Assembly (NCBI GenBank): GCA_902984215.1
Contig: CADWAF010004739.1
Span: 1-14,482, forward strand
Length of the DNA stretch: 14,482 nucleotides
DNA from: Willaertia magna
Taxonomy: Eukaryota > Heterolobosea > Eutetramitea > Acrasida > Naegleriidae
Direction of reading: 5' to 3'
The notes beneath the pieces were generated by a model. The model did no database searches. It was not told the DNA's origin and was given only the letters and a program-made list of their open reading frames with translations. Both the position numbers and the translations under genes were made by a program. Every line of letters begins with the position of its first letter. Position 1 is the stretch's first letter. Of this stretch, positions 9,159-14,482 are shown piece after piece.

Positions 9159-9178
9159 CAAGGCTTTTCAGGCTTGTC
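9159..9178 (-). promoter_or_regulatory. CAAGCCTGAA motif and near-palindrome before F-box gene
   Basis: On the minus strand ACAAGCCT, GAAA, AGCCTTGT form an inverted repeat with one mismatch, 16 to 35 nt before the F-box gene ATG. The sense word CAAGCCTGAA (9176-9167) resembles CAAGGCTGAA before the flippase. It may lie in the 5' UTR or at the transcription start. Confidence 0.25.
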
Positions 9179-9259
9179 TATTTCGTAATAAGGAATCTGA
9201 CTTAACAGTGCCTTAGTTTTTTTTTTGTTTTTAAATACCGTAAATATTTGTAAACCTTT

Positions 9260-11309
9260 TCAGTCTTCTGAGGATTTATGAGAATTTTCATCAAAACTAC
9301 CAATGTCATAGTTTGGACAAGATAATGAATCATCATTGTCTAATAGTTTAATATTATCTTCAATCATTACTAACTGTGGAGAAGAAGGGGATTGTATATC
9401 TTCTTCATCTTCATCACTTGACAAGAAAGGATCTTCACTTTCAACTTCTTTTTCAGTAGCAAATAATTTATCATAATCATAGAAATTATCAATAACTAAT
9501 CTCTTAGCTAAAATAGATTCTTCTAATATATTATTAATTCCTTCTCTAGTTTTATTACTCACTTCATTATAAGAAAATAGTTTATATTTCATTTTGTATT
9601 CTTCTCCCTTTCCTTTTGCAATTAACTTTACTTCATCTGCACCTTCTTCCCTTCTCAGGTCAACCTTCAAGCCTAATAACATTATAGGATTATTAGGACA
9701 CTTTGTACGAATAGTTTTAATCCACTTAAATAATATCAATAACAATAGAACCATTAAGAAATACAACAAAAACTTACCTTTTTACATCGCCGTAGAGAAC
9801 GATGATCTAAAATCGAAAAACAAACCCAAAAGATATCTTCATTTGAAGATTCTAATTTTGTTATTGAAGGTAAAATCTCCTTGTTAATTTCTTTAAAATA
9901 AATATAATAAGGTTCAGAGTCCATTTCACAATAGTAATCATATTGTTTCTTTCCACAAACAAAACTTTCCAAAATATAAAAAGGATTATTACAACATCTA
10001 CGGATTAATAAACTTTTTCCAACTTGTTCTTCTCCAACAATTGTAATTTTAATTTGATTTTCAATATAAAATCTTTTTAATCTTTTAAATGAAATACTTT
10101 CAATATCTAAACCATATTCTTTACATCTACTTCTCCAAAACATATCGTCATCTAACATTTGACAAAAAGTAACATTAATTAATCTACAATTTAACATTTC
10201 CTCAAAAGGTAAAAAAGTTAAAATATATTTTAATATTTCTTCAGGTAAATAGTCAAGTATAAAAATCATAATAGGTTGTTGATGATGTTCTTCTTCTTGT
10301 TTCCTTAATTCACTTTCGTTAGTTGTTAACCTCTTCTTTCTATTCACTAATTCCTTAAAATTACGATATTGTGAACCTCCCTTATTATTCGAAAAACTTT
10401 CAAAAATATTATTCGCCCCATCACTACTATCTGCATCGGAATATCTTTGAACTAGCATTGGATTATCTTTTATAACTTCTAATAAATTATTATTATTATT
10501 TACATTATTTCTTGGCGATAAATTATTTCTATGTTTTCTATTGTTAGCAATCATCATATCATCTAAATAATCAACTTCTGTAGAGATTGCCGGTGGTCTA
10601 GCAATTGAAAAGGCATTAACAAATATACTAGAAAGGGTAAAACGTTTGCTTTTCTTCTTTCCATCCTTAGTTTTCATATCATTCAAATCGAATAAGCTTG
10701 ATAATTCCGCTCCATCATTCATATCTACACCTACCTCGAACCTATCTATCCAATCTAAATATTCTTCTGAATTTATTTTTTCTTGTTGTTCTTGGTTTTC
10801 TTCGTCTTCTTGTTCCGTTTTTTTATTGTCGGCACACATGTCGTTTTCCTCTTCTTGCTCTTCTTCAATAAAAATTCCTCTACCAAATAGAGGATTAGAA
10901 ATAACAATAAAGTCCTTGTTAGTTGGTCTATTATATTGATAAAAAAGTTCTTTCGTTAGGTCTTCTCTAATAATAATTAATCAATTCAAAATAATAAAAT
11001 TTAGCACTAATTGAAATAGACGTGTCAAAAAAAGAAAAAAACATACTCCATGCCGAAAAGTGGATTGATATAGTCTTTCCACGACATTATTATATCATTA
11101 TTTACTTGTTCATTATTATTATTATCCTCCGTTTCATAATTTATTGAAATGAATATTCTGTTATTATTATTATTATTTATTTCATCAACAGAAGAATTAT
11201 ATACTTCAGTGTCATAATTAAATTCTGTCACTAGTCCTCCATCGTTATTATTGTTATTTGGTATTGAAATACTCGTTTTCTTCCCGTCATCCTCTTCAAA
11301 CATCGTCAT
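9260..11309 (-). CDS. F-box / degenerate small-GTPase fusion protein, three exons
   Basis: Exons (minus strand): 11309-11047, 10966-9778, 9724-9260; introns of 80 and 53 nt, GTATGT and GTAAGT donors, AG acceptors. The joined frame gives 638 aa. The first 320 residues are low-complexity, acidic and Asn-rich. Residues 328-372 are an F-box (LPEEILKYILTFLPFEEMLN, then a Trp-containing end). It is followed at once by a Ras/Rho-like domain: P-loop GEEQVGKS (399-406) after strand KITIV, a core strand DIFWVCFSILDHRSL that runs into exon 3 as WIKTI, LGLKVDL (about 501-507) in place of NKxD, and EVSNKTREGI in place of the SAK loop. No DTAG switch II is visible, so it is probably a pseudo-GTPase or binds nucleotide without normal hydrolysis. 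The tail is acidic and Ser-rich (DPFLSSDEDEED), with no CAAX. It could be an SCF adaptor controlled by its GTPase-like module (inference). A five-codon uORF overlaps the start. Confidence 0.82.
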
Positions 11310-11313
11310 TCAT
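11296..11313 (-). promoter_or_regulatory. Short uORF overlapping the start of the fusion gene
   Basis: An ATG four bases upstream of the annotated start opens a five-codon reading frame (MNDDV) that ends in TGA within the main coding region. A scanning ribosome meets it first, so it could lower translation of the fusion protein. Actual use is unproven. Confidence 0.4.
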
Positions 11314-11597
11314 TGATTATTTTTTATTGTTGACAATCGAAAAAATAAAGATGAGAAAAAGGATGGAAGGGAACAAGTAGGATCCAGAAAAGAAAGTCAC
11401 TTCCCCTTAAACATTAACTGTTTCTATGGTACTGTTGTAACCTTAAACTTTTACAAATGTCCGTTTGTTATTTATAACCAAAAGAAATAGATTCCCCACT
11501 AAAATTATTACAATAAGGAATTCCTTTGGTAGTTTATTTTACATTAAAAAATTTAATCTGTTACAAAATAAAAACTTTTTGTTTTAAAATTTAGTGA

Positions 11598-11620
11598 TTT
11601 TCACACAATTAATTTAACAC
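11598..11620 (+). repeat. 23-nt element shared with Arp3 5' flank
   Basis: TTTTCACAC followed by AATTAATTTAACAC; matches 5005-5028 with a single-base gap. It begins 193 nt before the transporter ATG, in the same orientation as the Arp3 copy. Confidence 0.45.
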
Positions 11621-11689
11621 TTTAAAAAAAAGTAATAAATTTTAAGGCAGAAAGTCGGGCAACGCATGTTATAATGAATTACTGGACAA

Positions 11690-11700
11690 CAAGGCTTGAA
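11690..11700 (+). promoter_or_regulatory. CAAGGCTTGAA motif before MFS transporter
   Basis: Exact 11-nt match to the word at 5165-5175 upstream of Arp3, here starting 101 nt before the ATG. As at Arp3, it lies between the longer shared element and the start codon, so both elements occur in the same order in the two promoters. Confidence 0.35.
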
Positions 11701-11790
11701 ATTCACAAGAAGGCTGCTGTTAGAGGAGATGCCTTCCAATGTGAAATAACGTGAGGAATAAATAAAAAGAAAAAACAATCTTAAAAAAAA

Positions 11791-13581
11791 ATGAATGAAA
11801 CGGTGCCGATCTTGTCAGTCGTAGAGGAGGTCAATCAAGTAAAGTTTGAAGATGTTAATAGTAATCGGGAAGATGATCGGAAAGTAAAAGTGTATTTTAG
11901 TAGATGGTTTATGTTATTAATCCAAGCCGCTCATGGTACGTGTTTTAATTATCAATCTGAAAACAATAATATTAAAAAATTATTTAACTTTTAGGCTTTA
12001 TGGCATCTTTTTATGTGACAACATTTGTAAGTTTATTTTGAACTATTTAATGTGAAATAAAATGTCAAATCTTTAAAGACATCTGTAACTAATTCTGTAT
12101 TAAAATTCTATAAAATGTCACCTGCTGAAGGTTGGAAAGTTACATTGACAGCTACTGTTTATTTATTTGTTTATCCTTTTGGTTCAGCAATATCAGCTTA
12201 TGTATTAAAAAAGAAAGGCGTAAGATTTTCAATCTTTATAAGTGCTCTATTTGGATTTGTTGGAAGTTGGGTTAGATTTTTTGGCTTTAAAAGTGGAAGT
12301 GAACTATATTTTTGGATTGCCTTTGTTGGTTGTGTAATTACTTCGCCTCAAGCTCCTTTTGCTGTAAGTTTTTAAGTTAAATGTTATTTTTTGAAAATTA
12401 AAATTATTTTAAAAATTATTTTGAAAATTAAAAATTATTAAGGTTAATAGTACAACGTTATTTGTTCGTTTGTGGTTTCCTGCTGGAGAAAGAACTAGTA
12501 AGTTTTCATTTTGAAAATGAGTGTTGACAGTTTTTTTTTGTTAATAATAATTTTTAAATTACCTTATTTATAATTAACTTAGTTGCCACCACAATATCTG
12601 CCTTATTTAACGTTCTAGGTACTGCAGCAATGTTTGGAGTTGGTGCTGCGATTCTAGGTGATGTACACGAAGTAAATGATTATGACATGATCATCTTATT
12701 AGGATTAGAAGCTGCTATCGCTAGCTTTTTACTAATTGTGACAGTTATCTTTTTTAAAGAACAACCACCTACACCACCAACTGTAATTAACTCAAAATCT
12801 TTAAATGATTTAAATGTTGAAGAAGAAAGTTTTTGGGGAGATTTAAAGAAAATTTTAACAAATTATCAATTTTTAATTTTATTTACATCTTTTTCATTTG
12901 GTTATGGTTCTATAAATACTGTTGTGACAGAATTAAATTCAATTGTTATACCACATGGTTATTCTGCTGATCAAGCTTCCTATTTAGGTATGTCCTTAAT
13001 TGTTTGTGGTATTTTTGGTTCTTTAGTGTAAGTTTATATATTTCTTTATTTTTACAGTTGTCAATAATCAACAAAATAATAGATTTGGTGCAGCTAGTGA
13101 TATCACAAAAAGATATAAACTTATCCTATCGATTGTATGTATCTGTTCAATAGGATTTTTCGTTTGGTTCTGTGTCATTAGTATTTACGAATATGATTAC
13201 TCTCGTTTCATTATGATTATGATTTGTTTTTCGTTTTTAGGTTTCTTTGCCGTTGCCTTAATCCCAGTTGTACTAGAAATGGGTTCAGAAACCACATTCC
13301 CACAACCAGAATCTTATTCAGGTAGTTTCTTTATGGGTGGAGGAAATTTATGTTCTGTAATCTTTCTTTTTATTTGTGAAGCATTAAAGGAAACTGCAGT
13401 TGATAAAAAAACTGGTAAGGTTTATGTGGTTTCAATGCAAAATGGTTTATGGTTTTGTTTGGCCACTTTTGTGTTTGGTAATTTGTTTGGTTTATTGTTT
13501 AATGGTAGGTATAAACGTTTGGAATATGAAAGAATGATTAAGGAGAGAGATAGTGGTGTTGGTGTGATTAATGACAAGTGA
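11791..13581 (+). CDS. MFS transporter, FLVCR/SLC49-like, six exons
   Basis: Exons: 11791-11935, 11995-12026, 12079-12363, 12443-12497, 12583-13027, 13083-13581, all with GT-AG introns of 52 to 85 nt. The joined frame gives 486 aa, with the roughly 12 hydrophobic segments expected of a major facilitator. The FLVCR/SLC49 family (heme, choline and related solutes) is suggested by TVYLFVYPFGSAISAYVLKKKG with the following SWVRFFGF loop, a VRLWFPAGERT segment, and LEMGSETTFPQPESYSG (about 385-401) in the C-terminal half, which corresponds to the E-T-PE-S-G stretch typical of FLVCR proteins. The charged central loop after EQPPTPP lies between the two six-helix halves. The substrate cannot be read from the sequence. 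Exon 2 is only 32 nt. The last intron contains a stronger-looking decoy acceptor at 13056-13057 that would cause an early stop. It is divergent from the F-box/GTPase fusion gene. Confidence 0.9.
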
Positions 13582-13702
13582 TAGAATTGTGTATATTAAA
13601 TATTTTTTGTAAACATTTAACAACAAGAATACATATAACAACAACAATAATACTAATAAATATTATTAGTTAAAGATTATTTATTAATTTACAAAAAAAG
13701 TG
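13582..13702. other. Convergent 3' flanks of transporter and lysine-rich gene
   Basis: 121 nt of AT-rich DNA with CAA/ATA triplet-like stretches. It contains AATAAA at 13655-13660, a possible polyadenylation signal for the transporter. The two genes probably have overlapping or abutting 3' ends. Confidence 0.5.
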
Positions 13703-14401
13703 TTAAATCTTTGGTTTGAATTCTTTAAAGAACTTGGCCATTTCTGCAATTGGATTTTCCTTCGAGCTAAGTTTATACTGCTGAATATGACTCAATTTTC
13801 TAACATCTGCTGTATATCCCTTTAATCTTGTGTAATCTATAACAGTGCAAAGTAGGGGATAATCTTTCATTAATCCATACACGGCCTTATTACAAGATAT
13901 TTTTGAACTTGATTCTAGTGAAATAAATTCACAATTCTTCAAGAAAAAAACAATGTCTCCTCTCTCGAAAGCTTCTATCGCTTTTACAATAGGTAGCGGT
14001 CTGCTAGCCTTTATTTCTTCAATTACTTTACGTTTTTCTTCCAAATCACTTTCTGATTTACGTTTTTTGGTTGGCGAAGTCTTTTCGTTCTTAGCTTTAC
14101 TTTTCGATTTAACCTTCTTTGTGTCAGTAGATGTCGAGGATGATGGTTGACCATTTTCAATTTTATTAACATCAACTGGGTTGTTGTTATTACCTTCTAA
14201 TTGTTTACGTTTCTTTGTTGGTGAAGTTTTATCATTCTTAACACACCTTTTCGTTTTAACCTTTTCTTCTTTCTTCTTCTGTTTAGGTTGTTCATCTAAG
14301 ATTTCTTCTTCTGTCTCTTCTCCTTCATATTCATCCCTCCCTGTTTCTATGTTGAAGAGGATTAATAATTGCTTGTGAGCTTCACCAGGCTCTTCTTCCA
14401 T
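13703..14401 (-). CDS. Lysine-rich probable nuclear protein with possible TFIIS-N/LEDGF-like domain
   Basis: 232 aa, single exon. The start is fixed by an in-frame TAG directly before the ATG. Residues 1-40 are acidic. Residues 41-130 are Lys/Ser-rich and contain the same segment twice, KNDKTSPTKKRK (55-66) and KNEKTSPTKKRK (104-115); each holds a basic cluster of nuclear-localisation type next to a Ser-Pro or Thr-Ser-Pro phosphorylation-like site. The C-terminal 95 residues look folded and helical: IVKAIEAFERGDIVFFLKNCEFISL, KAVYGLMKDYPLL, then TADVRKLSHIQQY and AEMAKFFKEFK. This pattern resembles the TFIIS N-terminal / LEDGF integrase-binding type of helical bundle used to dock transcription elongation factors. 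That match is by eye and could be wrong. It is convergent with the transporter gene. Gene certain, function uncertain. Confidence 0.7.
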   Translation of the reverse strand: MEEEPGEAHKQLLILFNIETGRDEYEGEETEEEILDEQPKQKKKEEKVKTKRCVKNDKTSPTKKRKQLEGNNNNPVDVNKIENGQPSSSTSTDTKKVKSKSKAKNEKTSPTKKRKSESDLEEKRKVIEEIKASRPLPIVKAIEAFERGDIVFFLKNCEFISLESSSKISCNKAVYGLMKDYPLLCTVIDYTRLKGYTADVRKLSHIQQYKLSSKENPIAEMAKFFKEFKPKI

Positions 14402-14482
14402 CTAATACTATTTTTTATTGTTAAAAAACCCAACTCAACACGCTTGATATTGTCTGTTGTTGGGCCTTTCCTTATTAAGATT
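14402..14482 (-). promoter_or_regulatory. Partial 5' flank of the lysine-rich gene
   Basis: A 5' leader with A/T tracts directly before the ATG; the region is cut by the window edge. A TCAAGCGTG word on the sense strand is only a weak relative of the CAAGGCT motif and is not counted as a member. Confidence 0.3.

Larger units (their letters stand above)
11310..11790. other. Divergent intergenic region, fusion gene / MFS transporter
   Basis: 481 nt between two genes pointing away from each other. It holds A-rich leaders at both ends, a purine-rich stretch at about 11340-11395, the element shared with the Arp3 promoter (11598-11620) and the CAAGGCTTGAA word (11690-11700). No open frame of note and no RNA gene recognised. 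Confidence 0.6.

Noticed and set aside
9144..9161. Six extra N-terminal codons on the F-box protein
   Set aside because: The extended frame begins with TTG, not ATG; the first real ATG is at 9143-9141 and a TGA lies just upstream.
9725..9769. Separate gene starting with a hydrophobic segment at 9769
   Set aside because: The apparent start is TTG and the hydrophobic stretch is intron sequence. GTAAGT at 9777 and TTTAAG at 9725 join exon 3 to the upstream exon in phase, restoring the GTPase-like core.
13953..14378. Plus-strand Ser/Leu-rich ORFs opposite the lysine-rich gene
   Set aside because: They are mirror images of Lys/Glu/Ser-rich coding sequence; composition explains the open frames.
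1..14482. CRISPR arrays, insertion sequences or prokaryotic operons
   Set aside because: No spaced repeats, transposase frames or terminal repeats were seen, and spliceosomal introns and eukaryotic families make these unlikely.

Overview
This is nuclear DNA of a eukaryotic protist, most likely a heterolobosean amoeba close to Naegleria. That assignment is an inference, not a match. The supporting evidence is moderately AT-rich DNA, the standard genetic code, short GT-AG introns (45 to 122 nt, donors mostly GTAAGT or GTATGT), asparagine runs, actin-related protein 3, a flippase, and divergent Rho-like and F-box genes. A dictyostelid is less likely because the coding and intergenic DNA is not AT-rich enough. 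There are no operons, CRISPR arrays, rRNA or recognisable tRNA genes.

Layout. 18-4444 (-) is a six-exon P4-ATPase phospholipid flippase of the Drs2/ATP8A type (1362 aa after splicing). A 789-nt divergent intergenic region separates it from 5234-6499 (+), an intronless Arp3 (421 aa). 6570-6785 (+) is an orphan open fragment without a usable start. Three genes then run in the same direction on the minus strand, listed in order of transcription: 11309-9260, a three-exon fusion of an F-box with a degenerate small-GTPase domain (638 aa); 9143-7992, an F-box protein whose true start gives a possible N-myristoylation site; and 7812-6883, a Rho-like GTPase with an altered switch II and a PB1-like C-terminus instead of a CAAX box. 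11791-13581 (+) is a six-exon MFS transporter of the FLVCR/SLC49 type (486 aa), divergent from the F-box/GTPase fusion. 14401-13703 (-) is a lysine-rich, probably nuclear protein with a possible TFIIS-N/LEDGF-like C-terminal helical domain. I joined the exons of the three split genes by splice consensus, reading phase and family alignment.

Together the window combines membrane asymmetry (flippase), actin nucleation (Arp3), small-molecule transport and a local group of Rho-like and F-box modules. The fusion gene beside separate F-box and GTPase genes suggests a link between small-GTPase-like switches and SCF ubiquitin ligase adaptors. This is the most interesting idea in the window, and it is an inference. 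At the DNA level, the 5' flanks of several genes share short motifs (CAAGGCT(T)GAA-like, and a 23/24-nt element upstream of both Arp3 and the transporter) that could be promoter elements.
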